A stretch of 64,000 nt of DNA from Thermoanaerobacterium aotearoense (GTDB lineage: Bacteria > Bacillota > Thermoanaerobacteria > Thermoanaerobacterales > Thermoanaerobacteraceae): the NCBI RefSeq assembly GCF_009905255.1, contig NZ_CP047602.1, positions 248,001-312,000 of the forward strand, read 5' to 3'. Below the pieces are notes generated by a model, which saw only the letters and a list, made by a program, of their open reading frames with translations, was not told the DNA's origin and ran no database searches. The stretch's first letter is position 1. Each line of letters starts with the position of its first letter. Shown here one piece after another: positions 8,169-18,611 of this stretch. The position numbers and the translations under genes were made by a program.

Positions 8169-11100
8169 ATGAAGAGATTTGTGTCGCTATTGTTGATATT
8201 TGTCATTTTGTTTTCGTTTTTCCCAGGAAATATGTCGAAAGCTTATGCTTCAAATCCGCCTAATATAACTTCTGTGGAGTCATTGCGGTATGATGGCACT
8301 ATGGCATCTCCTGCGAAAGGGCCTTATGATGCATCGACAGCCATAGAGATAGATGGTAGCGCTTTTATGACATTTGACAGCTCGGGAAACATGACATCTC
8401 AAATTGATGCGGTTTACATCGATTCTATTTCAGACAACACGAAGTTGACAATACTTAGTGTGAATGAAAGCAAGATATACGCAAAGGTTCCTACAATGAG
8501 TGCTGCCGGTCTTTTGCTGAATAAGCCTTATATGATCATAGCCCATAGAAGCGATGGGCAAAGTGCAGCAATACCAAATGGATTTACATACATCGACAAT
8601 CCTAATATACAAACTGCAGCATTGGACAACTATAAGACTGTGACGAGGGATAATAATGGTAATGTAACGGGCATATCTCAGCCACAGTCGTACATAAGAA
8701 TGGAAGGCAGCAATTTAAGCGATATAGCTGTAGGCAACATAAACGGGGAAACATCAAATGTGGTGTCCCAAAGCGGCTCTGTCTTGATTTCAGATATACC
8801 TTCCAGCATAAGGATAGATCCTTATACAACATATAATATTAACGTTACAAATATATACGGCGGTCAATCAAATACGTACAGCACGAATCTATCTGCAGTC
8901 AATCAAGACATAACAAGCTTATCAAAGTATACAGCAATTGTAGGCGATACTATAACGATATACGGCCATGGCTTTTCCACATTGGGAAGCGGCATGAGGG
9001 TTTACGTTGGAGAAAACCTTGTAAATAGTGGGAATGTTACGGTAGTAAGCGATACCGAGATGAGCGTAGTAGTGCCTGCTCCAAAGGATACGACATTGCC
9101 ATATCAAAACATCGACATCATTGCATCAAATGGTGCAACAGTCACATTGGTAAATGCACTCCAAATAATTCCTACGCCTTCTATCATAACGATTGACAGC
9201 ATAACGCCAAATGCTGGCACAGTATCCGGTGGCACGAAGGTCATAATAGTCGGTCAAAACTTAAGACAAGATCTTATAGTCAAGTTTGGCGGTGTTCAAG
9301 GGCAAAACGTTCAAATGGTAAGTTTGCCTGGTCTTACAAACAATATGGATGCAATACAGGTTACAACTCCACCTTATTCAAAATCTGGGCCTGTGAATGT
9401 AGACATAGTAGACCCTATTACAGGGTACACTGTGACAGAGCAAAACGGATACTTCTACCTTGCTGTACAGGACAGCCTTGTGGCAATAGACATGAATCCG
9501 TACAGTGGTTATGAAAATGGCAGCACAGATGTGACTATTTGGGGTTACAACTTCCAAAGAAGCGACGATCCGTCCACGTATACCTCAAACCCAGACAATA
9601 CAGAGATAACATACACTAATAGCAGCTACACTTACACAGATCCTGTGACAGGGCAAAATGTAGTAGGTACGAGAGTAAGGAAGCTTTATGTGACATTTGG
9701 CGGTAATAAGGCGGTGATAGAGGATGTTTATGCTCCATCTGGTGGACAGGAGATTTTGCAGGTATTGTCTCCGAGCATTACTTTGAACCCGCCAGGACAG
9801 CCTATGTCTGTTGATGTAGTAGTAACAGTAGAGACGACGATTATGGATTCCAATGGAAATGTCGTCATGCAGTACTCCGAGCAAAGTTCGCCAGCCAATA
9901 AGTTCACGTACAATCCGCTTCCTTCAAACCCTCAAATCCTAAGCATATCCCCAAATAGCGGCAGCAGGGCAGGCGGCGATACTGTCACAATACAAGGATT
10001 TGACATAAGACCAGGTGTCAGCGTGTACTTTGGAGGTGTCTTGGCTACTGTAAAAGATTTGACTATTGATTCCAGCAATAGGTCGATAGTGACTGTCGTA
10101 ACTCCTAAGAGCAGTGCCCTTGGCTATGTAGATGTTGAAGTTGTAAATAAGGATGCAGATCAAAACCGTGGATTTGCTACGATGACAAATGGTTATTACT
10201 ACTATACTGCTCCCACTATTACAAACGTATTTACAAATTTTGGATCTAAGTATGGAGGAAATTTAATAACAATAACGGGGACAGATTTCTACGTAGGGCA
10301 AACTGTTCAGAATGGCGTATACGTTCCGGTGTATCCTACGGTGACGATAGGAAATATAAATTTGCAGGTTATAAGCGTTGTGGACAATAGCGGCAACATC
10401 ATAGATGGAAAGAAGTTAAACATAGGGACACAGATAAAGGCGATAGTGCCTGTTACGACAAGTCCTTATCCGATAGGATGGCAGGATGTGACGGTTATTA
10501 ACTACGATGGAGAAAATGGCACAGCAGGTGGTACAATCACCCTTAAAAACGGGTTTGAAATAAAAGACACTCAGAAGACTCCTACGATTACTTCTGTGAC
10601 CCCTAATAAAGGACCTACGAAAGGCGGTACACAGATAACTATTACAGGCAGCAATTTTGAGACAGGAAGCATTGTCACCATTGATGGCGTACAGGCCAAT
10701 GTGACAAGCGTCACGTCGGGGAATACTGTAATAAATGCTGTAACACCTGCAGGCACATTGGGGCAAAAGATAGTGCAGGTTATTAATCCGTCAGATGGCG
10801 GTACGGCATCATTGCAGGATGGATTTGAATACTTGCTTATTGAGACAAACCCAAAAATAACCAGTGTATCTCCCAATTACGGTGGAAAGGGTACTCTGGT
10901 GTACATCTTTGGCAGTGATTTTTCGAGAAAAATAGGCGACAGCGATGGGGCGACAGTTTATATAGGCAATACGGTTATGGACGATGTGTACGTAATAGAT
11001 CAGAATACCATAACTGCAGTTGTACCAGATCTGCAGTATACAGGGCTTTACGATATAACCGTAGTAAACCCTGATACGGCTACAGCAAAATCGCCGCAGA

Positions 11101-13421
11101 AATTTCACTATCTTGTCCCTGAATCAAATCCCGTCATAACGTCAATAACTCCAGATCAAGGTACTGTAAACGGCGGCACTGCCATAACAATAACGGGAAG
11201 TGATTTTAGGCGAGGAGCACAAGTATACATCGGTGGACAACTTGCTACAAATATTACTGTAAGCTCTGATGGCACGACAATACAGGCTATGACGCCTCCA
11301 GGAAATCCGGGAATGACTTACGTCACAGTCATAAACTACGATGGTGGTAACTACACTTACGGTCTTCACAGTGGTGAAGCGGGGTTCACTTACGTTGTTC
11401 CAAATAGCTTGCCTGTCATAACGAATATAGATCCTAATACAGGTTCTACGTATGGCGGCGATACCATAACAATAACAGGGCAGGATTTTAGGATAGCAAA
11501 AGACCAAAATGGCAATATACTAAAAGACAGCGATGGGAACCCTATAGGGCCTGATGTGTATTTCGGCAATGTGAAAGCCACAAAGGTAATATACGTAGAC
11601 TATGGCACGTTGAAGGTTGTGACGCCTCCTAATGTGCCGGGACCTGTAAGGGTATCTGTCGTAAATTACGACACAGGCATAGGATATCTGGATAACGGCT
11701 TTACGTACGTTCAATCTAAACCCACAATAAGTAGCATAATTCCACCAAAGGTCAACGTGAATGGCACCACACATGTAATTGTGATGGGCTCTAATTTCGC
11801 TGTTCCTGTTTACGATGGTACGACAATAATGAGGCCAGGCTCTAAAGTTTACATTGACGATGTAGAAGTGGCAAATGTCACTGTAGTAAGCGGCAGTGAG
11901 ATAAAATTTGTGGCACCAGCAAGTAGTGACATAGGGGTGAAGACATTAAAGATTGTAAATCCAGATGGTGGTACAGTTACAGCAAACATCGAGTACGTTT
12001 CTCCTGTTTCAAATCCTGCCATAACTAAAGTAGATCCATCAAAAGGAAGCATTGCAGGTGGTACAACTGTTACAATAACTGGCAGCGATTTTAGAAGCAA
12101 TGTATCAGTGTACTTTGAAGGAAATAAAGCTACGGTCGTATCAAGCAGTAGCACAGAAATAGTCGTCAAGACGCCGGCAGGTGATCCGAGTCTACTCAAT
12201 GTACCTATAGATGTCACGGTGTACAACGTAGATGACGGAGCAAGTACCACAATGCAAGGTGCATTTACCTACGTTAAGACAGGTGCAAACCCTGTCATTA
12301 CATCTATAACTCCTAATACGGGATCAACAAGAGGAGGAGATACCGTAACGATTGCGGGTGACAATTTTAAAACAGGACTTCTCGTTTACTTTGGAGATGC
12401 ATTGGCTCAGTCAGTGATTGTCAATAATTACACCACCATAACTGTTGTCACACCACAACATACTGCTGGAAAGGTAGATGTAAGGATATTGAATCCAGAT
12501 TACGCAGATGCTGTGCTGTCAGGCGGATTTACGTATGTTCAGACAGCGCCAGACAATCCATCCGGATTTTACGCCCAGACGATTTACGGAAATGACCATG
12601 CCATACATTTGTACTGGAATGCTGTAAATGGCGCAAATCTCTATGAAATATACGGTAAAAGAAGCACCGATGCAAATTATTCATTTATTGCATCAACAGA
12701 CAAGTTAGAGTATTACGTCGATGGTTTGAGTCCTAACACTCTTTACAATTTTGAGCTAAGGCCTATTAACGATAAAGGCAACAGCGGCTTTGCTTATGCA
12801 TCTGCATACACTGATTCTTCAACTAACGCAAAGTACGATACTGGTGTGCCAGATGTCATAGGCAATACATCCATAAACGCTTCAGGCAGTGTAGTATACA
12901 TTACGCTGGGAAATGATGCTGCAAGTTCCAGCACATACACTGTGGATTTGACAGGGTACAAGTACAACAATACAAATACTTGGGTTGTGAATATTCCAAA
13001 AAGCTTTAGCGGCAAAAGTGGCAGTATCATCGTTAGGACTTCCGACTTCAGCATAAACTTTTCACCTCAGGCTTTAAACTTGACGTCTGACATGGACAGG
13101 ATTACTGTCAAATTGCTGGATGGTAAGACGATAGATGATTTAAACAAAAGCCTTGGAAAATCAAGTGCGATTGTATCTGATGTGTATCAGATAAGTTATG
13201 ATGAGATAAGCGGCAGCCTTGTGGCACACATGACCAACTTTAGACAGGCTGTAAATGTAGCGATGAATTATTACAGCAATAGAGCAAAAAATAGTTCACT
13301 GTCATTAAAAAATTTTGATGGCAGCACGACTTATTACCAATACGTAGATCCTGTTTTGCATTACGTCTCAGGGTATGTTTTATATACTGGAAGATATGCT
13401 GTAGTTGATTCTAATTTGTGA
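8169..13421 (+). CDS. Exported IPT/TIG-repeat surface protein
   Basis: A 1,750-residue exported protein. Residues 1-30 (MKRFVSLLLIFVILFSFFPG... ending KAYA) form a signal peptide, which is why I start at 8169 (GAGGG nine bases upstream) and not at an earlier in-frame ATG. About 11-13 IPT/TIG immunoglobulin-like repeats follow, with the recurring core ITSITPNxGxxxGGTxITITG and an ENDxF-type turn, up to about residue 1450. Next comes a fibronectin type III-like stretch (HLYWNAVNGANLYEIYGK...LSPNTLYNFELRPIN) and a C-terminal region without clear homology. There is no sortase motif, no SLH domain and no C-terminal membrane anchor. The next two genes encode SLH proteins and could hold it at the wall (inference). 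Confidence 0.85.
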   Translation: MKRFVSLLLIFVILFSFFPGNMSKAYASNPPNITSVESLRYDGTMASPAKGPYDASTAIEIDGSAFMTFDSSGNMTSQIDAVYIDSISDNTKLTILSVNESKIYAKVPTMSAAGLLLNKPYMIIAHRSDGQSAAIPNGFTYIDNPNIQTAALDNYKTVTRDNNGNVTGISQPQSYIRMEGSNLSDIAVGNINGETSNVVSQSGSVLISDIPSSIRIDPYTTYNINVTNIYGGQSNTYSTNLSAVNQDITSLSKYTAIVGDTITIYGHGFSTLGSGMRVYVGENLVNSGNVTVVSDTEMSVVVPAPKDTTLPYQNIDIIASNGATVTLVNALQIIPTPSIITIDSITPNAGTVSGGTKVIIVGQNLRQDLIVKFGGVQGQNVQMVSLPGLTNNMDAIQVTTPPYSKSGPVNVDIVDPITGYTVTEQNGYFYLAVQDSLVAIDMNPYSGYENGSTDVTIWGYNFQRSDDPSTYTSNPDNTEITYTNSSYTYTDPVTGQNVVGTRVRKLYVTFGGNKAVIEDVYAPSGGQEILQVLSPSITLNPPGQPMSVDVVVTVETTIMDSNGNVVMQYSEQSSPANKFTYNPLPSNPQILSISPNSGSRAGGDTVTIQGFDIRPGVSVYFGGVLATVKDLTIDSSNRSIVTVVTPKSSALGYVDVEVVNKDADQNRGFATMTNGYYYYTAPTITNVFTNFGSKYGGNLITITGTDFYVGQTVQNGVYVPVYPTVTIGNINLQVISVVDNSGNIIDGKKLNIGTQIKAIVPVTTSPYPIGWQDVTVINYDGENGTAGGTITLKNGFEIKDTQKTPTITSVTPNKGPTKGGTQITITGSNFETGSIVTIDGVQANVTSVTSGNTVINAVTPAGTLGQKIVQVINPSDGGTASLQDGFEYLLIETNPKITSVSPNYGGKGTLVYIFGSDFSRKIGDSDGATVYIGNTVMDDVYVIDQNTITAVVPDLQYTGLYDITVVNPDTATAKSPQKFHYLVPESNPVITSITPDQGTVNGGTAITITGSDFRRGAQVYIGGQLATNITVSSDGTTIQAMTPPGNPGMTYVTVINYDGGNYTYGLHSGEAGFTYVVPNSLPVITNIDPNTGSTYGGDTITITGQDFRIAKDQNGNILKDSDGNPIGPDVYFGNVKATKVIYVDYGTLKVVTPPNVPGPVRVSVVNYDTGIGYLDNGFTYVQSKPTISSIIPPKVNVNGTTHVIVMGSNFAVPVYDGTTIMRPGSKVYIDDVEVANVTVVSGSEIKFVAPASSDIGVKTLKIVNPDGGTVTANIEYVSPVSNPAITKVDPSKGSIAGGTTVTITGSDFRSNVSVYFEGNKATVVSSSSTEIVVKTPAGDPSLLNVPIDVTVYNVDDGASTTMQGAFTYVKTGANPVITSITPNTGSTRGGDTVTIAGDNFKTGLLVYFGDALAQSVIVNNYTTITVVTPQHTAGKVDVRILNPDYADAVLSGGFTYVQTAPDNPSGFYAQTIYGNDHAIHLYWNAVNGANLYEIYGKRSTDANYSFIASTDKLEYYVDGLSPNTLYNFELRPINDKGNSGFAYASAYTDSSTNAKYDTGVPDVIGNTSINASGSVVYITLGNDAASSSTYTVDLTGYKYNNTNTWVVNIPKSFSGKSGSIIVRTSDFSINFSPQALNLTSDMDRITVKLLDGKTIDDLNKSLGKSSAIVSDVYQISYDEISGSLVAHMTNFRQAVNVAMNYYSNRAKNSSLSLKNFDGSTTYYQYVDPVLHYVSGYVLYTGRYAVVDSNL

Positions 13422-13434
13422 TGAGGTATGTGCT

Positions 13435-15930
13435 ATGAAAAGGCTAATTAAGACAATAACCGTGATTTCAATTTTATTCATTTTGATGTTTGCGTCTGCT
13501 TATGGTTCAACGGTTTATTCTGGAGTAAACAATGCAACAGCTACTTTTGAAAATATGTCTTACAAAGATATAGGCAATAGCTTTGCAAAAGGCGATATAA
13601 TGAGGATGACAGCCTTGGCAGTCATAAGAGGCAATGGAAATGGACTTTATTATCCTACAAATTATTTAAAAAGAGAAGAAGCACTTGCCATGATATTAAG
13701 GCTTATGGGGAAAGAGAAAGACATGCAAGTGGCTCAAAACAGTGCATCTGGCGCAGTACCGGCTGCTGCTGGAACTACTTCCAGCGGTACGGTAGATAGT
13801 TGGGCACAAGGTGTGATAACCGTTGCCAAAAATACAGGGCTTCTGTCAAAGCAGGAGCAGTCTTTGGATTTTACGAAAAATGCCACAAGACAGGAGATAG
13901 CCAATTGGATCGCTAAAGGTATCAATCTGACGCCTGTCTATGGGAAAGATGCACAGTACGTTTACTCATACAAAGACAGCAGTCTATTTGATGCAGACAA
14001 ATTGCCATACATAGAAGCGACGATTGAGGCGAAAATAATGTCCGGGTACACAAATGGGTATTTTGGCCCCAACGATTACATCACGAGAGAACAGATGGCA
14101 GCCGTGCTAAGCAGGGCTTTCAATGTCTCATATACAATGATGGGATACACAAAGGATATGGGGTATGTTGAAAGCGTACAAAAAGACAGTGTAAATGGCG
14201 GCATGAGGTACACTTACGAAATCAAAAATGACAGCGGACAAGACATTGCATTGATTTCTGAAAACTCTCAAAGTGCAAATTACGACTTTGCAGTGTTGAA
14301 AAACGGTGTTGCAGGATTATCTTCATTAATTACAAATGGTGATAGGATCACATATTACACAAATGGCAGCAATGTGGTATTTGCCGAAACAGAAAGTGCA
14401 TCTTCATCGGTTTTAAGCGGTACCATCGATGCCGTTTGGCAGGGAAGCTTTAGGCTTATAGACGACAGTGGAAATAGCTATATAATATACTACAACAACA
14501 ATACGCAACTTACGATGAATTCGGTAGATGCATCTATAAGCGACTTAAAGTACGGGGAAACGGCTAAAGTCACTGTTTCTGGCAGCACAGCCACAAGAAT
14601 AGATGTTGCGTACACCGATTTAAGCGGAAATGGTCAGGTCAATCTTGGTGATAGGCAAGACAGCGGAAAAATAACCGATATAGAGACGAATAGCAGCCAA
14701 GTTTCAATAACATTGGACAATGGAAATACGTATACGGCAAATGTTGATATGCCTGTTGAAGGTGGAAGTGGGTCGCTAAGCGTAGGAGATTTGAAGGTCG
14801 GAGAGTATATAAAGCTTTATTTCAGCAGCATAAGCTCCAATACACCTGATGAGGTGTTTTTAGAAGGGGACTACAATAAAGCTGTTGCAGTCATAAGAGG
14901 CACTATATCAGGGGTTTCTGGATTTAACCCTAAGATACAGCTTAAGGATGTCCAAATATATAGGCAAGGTCAATGGAATACATCATCTGACTATTCTATG
15001 TACAGCCTTGATGGCGCGTCAGTCTACCTTAATGGGCTGAAAATACCTGTAAGCGATATTAACAAATACAAAGGATATGATGCGTACATAATGGTTGAAA
15101 ACCATTATGGCATAGATACTGCAACACTTGTATCGATACAAAATGGATTTAATATGAGCTACGTTGGTAACATATCGTACGATGGAAACACTTTGACAGT
15201 GACACTAAGCGACAATCGCCAGGTAAGCGTAAATGATGGCACCATCATACTGAATGATGGGCTTTTGGTGACAAAAGACCAGTTGTCGAAGGTAAGCCAA
15301 GCTTACATTTCGTTTGCAAGAGGCGGAGGCGCAAACTTCATATCCATATTGAATACAAACGTCCCGTCAGGATACTACTACGCTAAAGGAAATATTATAA
15401 CTGTCACGTCAGACTCCATAACGCTTGGCAACTACTACTATTACAGTGGCAATGATTACGGCGATGAATCTTTAAGCAACAACGAATGGGTTGCCAATGG
15501 CGACGAAACTTTTTACGTCGGTGATGAAACATATATTGTAGATAATACTGGCAATAGTCCTTCAAACATACCGTACAGTCAATTTTTGAATCAGAAGTAC
15601 AGCGGCTCTACGTATTATTCTGCGTACGTCGTTTCCAGTAATGGCAATGCAATAGCCGTAAACTTAAGGCCTTTAGTGAGTACAGACAGGGTGAGTAAAG
15701 CAGTGTTAAGCAGCGTTAATGGTAACGTCTTGACTTTGGACAATGTGATGGATTGGAATGGACTCAACAACAATTGGGAGCTTAATACGTCTTTAGATTC
15801 TATAGATGTCACTAAGGCAGTCATAGTGAAGAACAACAAAGTAATATCTGTCAATGACTTAAATAGCGGCGACAGTCTTTACATAGTGAGAGATGGCGCT
15901 TCAGGAATAATAGTCACTGTACAGCAGTAA
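13435..15930 (+). CDS. S-layer homology domain surface protein (N-terminal SLH)
   Basis: An 831-residue exported protein that starts with a signal peptide (MKRLIKTITVISILFILMFASAYGS). Three SLH-type modules fill about residues 40-250, with GNGNGLYYPTNYLKREEALAMILRLMG and SGYTNGYFGPNDYITREQMAAVLSR style motifs that bind pyruvylated secondary wall polymer. The rest (about 250-831) is a chain of beta-rich segments with repeated SG.I..ID..S..ITLDNG patterns and no enzymatic motif that I recognise. The start is the ATG at 13435, 13 bases after the preceding stop; an upstream in-frame ATG overlaps that gene and lacks a signal sequence. It is probably co-transcribed with its neighbours. Confidence 0.85.
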   Translation: MKRLIKTITVISILFILMFASAYGSTVYSGVNNATATFENMSYKDIGNSFAKGDIMRMTALAVIRGNGNGLYYPTNYLKREEALAMILRLMGKEKDMQVAQNSASGAVPAAAGTTSSGTVDSWAQGVITVAKNTGLLSKQEQSLDFTKNATRQEIANWIAKGINLTPVYGKDAQYVYSYKDSSLFDADKLPYIEATIEAKIMSGYTNGYFGPNDYITREQMAAVLSRAFNVSYTMMGYTKDMGYVESVQKDSVNGGMRYTYEIKNDSGQDIALISENSQSANYDFAVLKNGVAGLSSLITNGDRITYYTNGSNVVFAETESASSSVLSGTIDAVWQGSFRLIDDSGNSYIIYYNNNTQLTMNSVDASISDLKYGETAKVTVSGSTATRIDVAYTDLSGNGQVNLGDRQDSGKITDIETNSSQVSITLDNGNTYTANVDMPVEGGSGSLSVGDLKVGEYIKLYFSSISSNTPDEVFLEGDYNKAVAVIRGTISGVSGFNPKIQLKDVQIYRQGQWNTSSDYSMYSLDGASVYLNGLKIPVSDINKYKGYDAYIMVENHYGIDTATLVSIQNGFNMSYVGNISYDGNTLTVTLSDNRQVSVNDGTIILNDGLLVTKDQLSKVSQAYISFARGGGANFISILNTNVPSGYYYAKGNIITVTSDSITLGNYYYYSGNDYGDESLSNNEWVANGDETFYVGDETYIVDNTGNSPSNIPYSQFLNQKYSGSTYYSAYVVSSNGNAIAVNLRPLVSTDRVSKAVLSSVNGNVLTLDNVMDWNGLNNNWELNTSLDSIDVTKAVIVKNNKVISVNDLNSGDSLYIVRDGASGIIVTVQQ

Positions 15931-15945
15931 ATGGGGAGATGCAGC

Positions 15946-17406
15946 ATGAAGAAGATTATGATTATATTGATATTATTGCTTATGGCTATTCCAGTGTACG
16001 CTTTTGCCAATGATGCCGGGTACGAAGGCGGCATCGCCAACGAATATGAGTACAAGGAAGTAGTATTTATAACAGGCAGTCCTGTCGTGTTTGACGGGAA
16101 ACTTACTGTATCACAGTCTACAAGATCTGGAACTACTACGTCAACGTACAGGTATCAATTGTCATCCAGTGATGGTGGCAAGCTTACAAGGACATTGACA
16201 TTTACTACTGTGGATACGCCAAAGGATCAGTACAATCAAGTGCAGTCAAACACTACTTTAAGCAGGTTCTCAGAGACCATAACAGAGGGCGGCAAAGTCT
16301 ACAGGCTGTCATCTTATGATTTCAATGGCTCTGACATTAAATCGATAAACCCAGGTGTAGATTACTTTGCAGGCAATTTTGCGGGAAGAAAGGTGTATAC
16401 CTTAAACAACAACGGCGGAACGATTGTTGTGGACATAACTGACAAAACAGTAGGGTATAGCCATGCTTACGGCAGTGTAAAGACACAGCAGATTAACTAC
16501 ACGATAGAAGGTAATACCGTCTCTAACAACACGAATGTATCGTGGAGCGGCACTGCTGATGTGAATGTATCATTTACTGTAAGCTCTGACCTTCAGTACG
16601 TGACAAATGATCCTAACTACATAAGCTTTAGAGGTGGTTATCTTTTAAGCCAGGCTGGACAAGACGTCATGACGTATACGTACGATTTGCCAGAGTTTGA
16701 TGGAAATGGCAATGTAATAGGAAGAAATACGGGTTCAAGTAGCGCAAGTTTAGACGAAGTGCCGCAGGAAAAAAGGCTTGTGGTGCCAGACGTCCTTGAT
16801 ATAAATGGCACATGGGGATATGACGATATATTGAAGCTTATGAGCATGGAGGTTTTCCCAAATACCTCAAAGTATTTTGGGCCAAAACTTCCTATAACGA
16901 GGGCTGATTTTACAGTTGCGGTTGCAAAAGCCATAGATTTAGCACCTTACACTGCTCCAAAGACGACAGGGTACTCAAAGTCTAAAACTGCAGAAGTATC
17001 ACCGTTTGTAGATGTATCCACCTCTGACAGCAATTACGGATACATAAAAGCAGCAAGTCAAGCCGGGCTTATATCAGGAACAGCTCCAAGTCAGTTTAGC
17101 CCTGATGAGCCACTTACAAGAGCGGAAGCGGCAGCTATTTTCATAAGAGCATTAGGTCTTTCTAATCTTGCTCCATCAGGCAATTTCAATACAGGCTTTA
17201 AAGATGACAGCAGCATTCCTGCATGGGCTAAAAGAGATATTTACGTTGCAAATGAGATTGGATTATTAGAAGGTGATAGCTATGGCAACATAGATGCCAA
17301 TGACACATTGACGAGGGAAGAAGCGGCAGCCATGATATCTCGCATGATAGATTTTATGATGAAAGATCTGACGGTTGATTATGTACAAAAGGTTATAAAT
17401 TACTGA
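15946..17406 (+). CDS. S-layer homology domain surface protein (C-terminal SLH)
   Basis: A 486-residue exported protein: signal peptide MKKIMIILILLLMAIPVYAFA, a beta-rich region of about 260 residues with no recognised domain, and three SLH modules in about residues 280-480 (PKLPITRADFTVAVAKAIDL, DEPLTRAEAAAIFIRALGL, NDTLTREEAAAMISRMIDF). The SLH repeats attach it to the wall. GGGGAG lies 8 bases before the chosen ATG; the stop of the upstream gene is only 15 bases away, so the three surface genes form one unit. Here the SLH modules are C-terminal, while in the preceding protein they are N-terminal. Confidence 0.87.
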   Translation: MKKIMIILILLLMAIPVYAFANDAGYEGGIANEYEYKEVVFITGSPVVFDGKLTVSQSTRSGTTTSTYRYQLSSSDGGKLTRTLTFTTVDTPKDQYNQVQSNTTLSRFSETITEGGKVYRLSSYDFNGSDIKSINPGVDYFAGNFAGRKVYTLNNNGGTIVVDITDKTVGYSHAYGSVKTQQINYTIEGNTVSNNTNVSWSGTADVNVSFTVSSDLQYVTNDPNYISFRGGYLLSQAGQDVMTYTYDLPEFDGNGNVIGRNTGSSSASLDEVPQEKRLVVPDVLDINGTWGYDDILKLMSMEVFPNTSKYFGPKLPITRADFTVAVAKAIDLAPYTAPKTTGYSKSKTAEVSPFVDVSTSDSNYGYIKAASQAGLISGTAPSQFSPDEPLTRAEAAAIFIRALGLSNLAPSGNFNTGFKDDSSIPAWAKRDIYVANEIGLLEGDSYGNIDANDTLTREEAAAMISRMIDFMMKDLTVDYVQKVINY

Positions 17407-17407
17407 T

Positions 17408-17436
17408 TCATAAATTTTCACCCCGTAGCATATACT
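17408..17436 (+). promoter_or_regulatory. Sigma-E-like promoter of spoIID
   Basis: TCATAAA (17408-17414) and CATATACT (17429-17436), 14 bases apart. The -10 box matches the sigma-E consensus CATACAnT at seven of eight positions. spoIID is mother-cell, sigma-E controlled in Bacillus. Confidence 0.5.
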
Positions 17437-17464
17437 TTATTAGCCTGTTTTTAAGGAGGATATG

Positions 17465-18532
17465 ATGAAGCATATTGCGTACGGGGTTATTTTAATTGTT
17501 TTTGCGACTATTTTACTGCCAACTGTAATCGTCATAGGATTGGCTCCTGCAAGAAGTGTTGTGTCCAATGGAAGTACTGTCAGGCTTATAAATAGTGGAG
17601 GGCTTAAAGATTTAAAAACCAATGTAGAAGAAGCGCCTGCAGATTACAATACGATTAATGTGTTTGTGGTAGATGAAAACAAAAATGTAAAGATGAATTT
17701 GGAAGATTACCTTGTAGGTGTTGTAGCAGCAGAAATGCCTGCAGATTTTGAACTGGAAGCTTTAAAGGCACAGGCAGTTGCTGCAAGGACGTATGCTCTT
17801 TCGAAGGAATTAGCTTTAGGCGGTAAAGGTTGTGATCTTCATCCAGGCAGTGATATATGCACAGATTCAAAACACTGTCAGGCATGGATATCAGATGATG
17901 TAATGAAATCCCGATGGGGTGACAATTACAATTTATACCACGACAAGATAGTAAAAGCGGTAAATGACACAAAAGGCCTTGTGATAGTGTACAATGATGT
18001 GCTTATAGATCCTGTATACCATGCCATAAGCGGTGGTGAGACAGAAGATGCTATTAACGTGTGGAAGGAGAACCTTCCTTACCTAAAAAGCGTGCCATCT
18101 CCAGGGGAAGAAGTAGCCCAGAAATTTAAGACGGCTGTGACAGTATCATCAGAAGAATTTGTAAACCGCATAAAGAGCAAAGCGCCTAAAGCTAATATAA
18201 CCACAAAAAACGTATTAGGATACATAAAAAACATAAAAAGGACTGAAGCAGGGCACGTCTTGTCTTTAAACATAGGCGGTGTAGATTTTACAGGAACAGA
18301 CATACAAGATCTATTTCAGTTAAATTCTACCAACTTCAGCTTTAGCATGAAAGGAAGCAATGTGGTGATAAATGTGATTGGATATGGACATGGTGTAGGT
18401 ATGAGCCAATATGGTGCAAATGCAATGGCGAAAGACGGAAAAAGCTTTGAAGACATATTGAAGCACTACTATACGGGTGTAGAAATAATGAAAATAGATG
18501 ATCTTTTAAAACTGAAAAATGGAAAGGCCTGA
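17465..18532 (+). CDS. spoIID: Stage II sporulation protein D (SpoIID lytic transglycosylase)
   Basis: A 355-residue membrane-anchored protein with an N-terminal transmembrane segment (about residues 2-25) and a SpoIID/LytB domain. Visible family blocks are VAAEMPADFELEALKAQAVA (with the conserved Glu), AARTYA, the Cys/His-rich segment around KHCQAW, YHAISGGETE, and the C-terminal GYGHGVGMSQYGANAMA. SpoIID cleaves glycan strands in the septum during forespore engulfment. I start at the second ATG (17465), which has better spacing from AAGGAGGA than the ATG at 17462. The next gene is spoIIQ-like, the usual order in this lineage. Confidence 0.93.
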   Translation: MKHIAYGVILIVFATILLPTVIVIGLAPARSVVSNGSTVRLINSGGLKDLKTNVEEAPADYNTINVFVVDENKNVKMNLEDYLVGVVAAEMPADFELEALKAQAVAARTYALSKELALGGKGCDLHPGSDICTDSKHCQAWISDDVMKSRWGDNYNLYHDKIVKAVNDTKGLVIVYNDVLIDPVYHAISGGETEDAINVWKENLPYLKSVPSPGEEVAQKFKTAVTVSSEEFVNRIKSKAPKANITTKNVLGYIKNIKRTEAGHVLSLNIGGVDFTGTDIQDLFQLNSTNFSFSMKGSNVVINVIGYGHGVGMSQYGANAMAKDGKSFEDILKHYYTGVEIMKIDDLLKLKNGKA

Positions 18533-18552
18533 GTCCAGATAAATGCTGAGAA

Positions 18553-18603
18553 ACCTCCTTTGGTATAAATTAAATTATATTGGTTAAAATACCAAAAGGA
18601 GGT
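18553..18603 (+). promoter_or_regulatory. Inverted repeat covering the spoIIQ-like promoter and ribosome site
   Basis: ACCTCCTTTGGTAT (18553-18566) pairs with ATACCAAAAGGAGGT (18589-18603), 14 bp with one bulged A. The right arm contains the AAGGAGGT ribosome site of the spoIIQ-like gene. The left arm lies upstream of the likely sigma-F start point, so only read-through RNA from spoIID would contain both arms. Confidence 0.7.
18563..18591 (+). promoter_or_regulatory. Sigma-F-like promoter of the spoIIQ-like gene
   Basis: GTATA (18563-18567), 14-base spacer, GGTTAAAATA (18582-18591), one mismatch from the forespore consensus GGnRAnAnTW. Confidence 0.5.
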
Positions 18604-18611
18604 GAATTTTT

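Noticed and set aside
9585-11774. Many minus-strand open frames of 60-120 codons inside the IPT/TIG gene
   Set aside because: They have no ribosome sites and arise from the repeated, stop-poor coding strand of the large gene.
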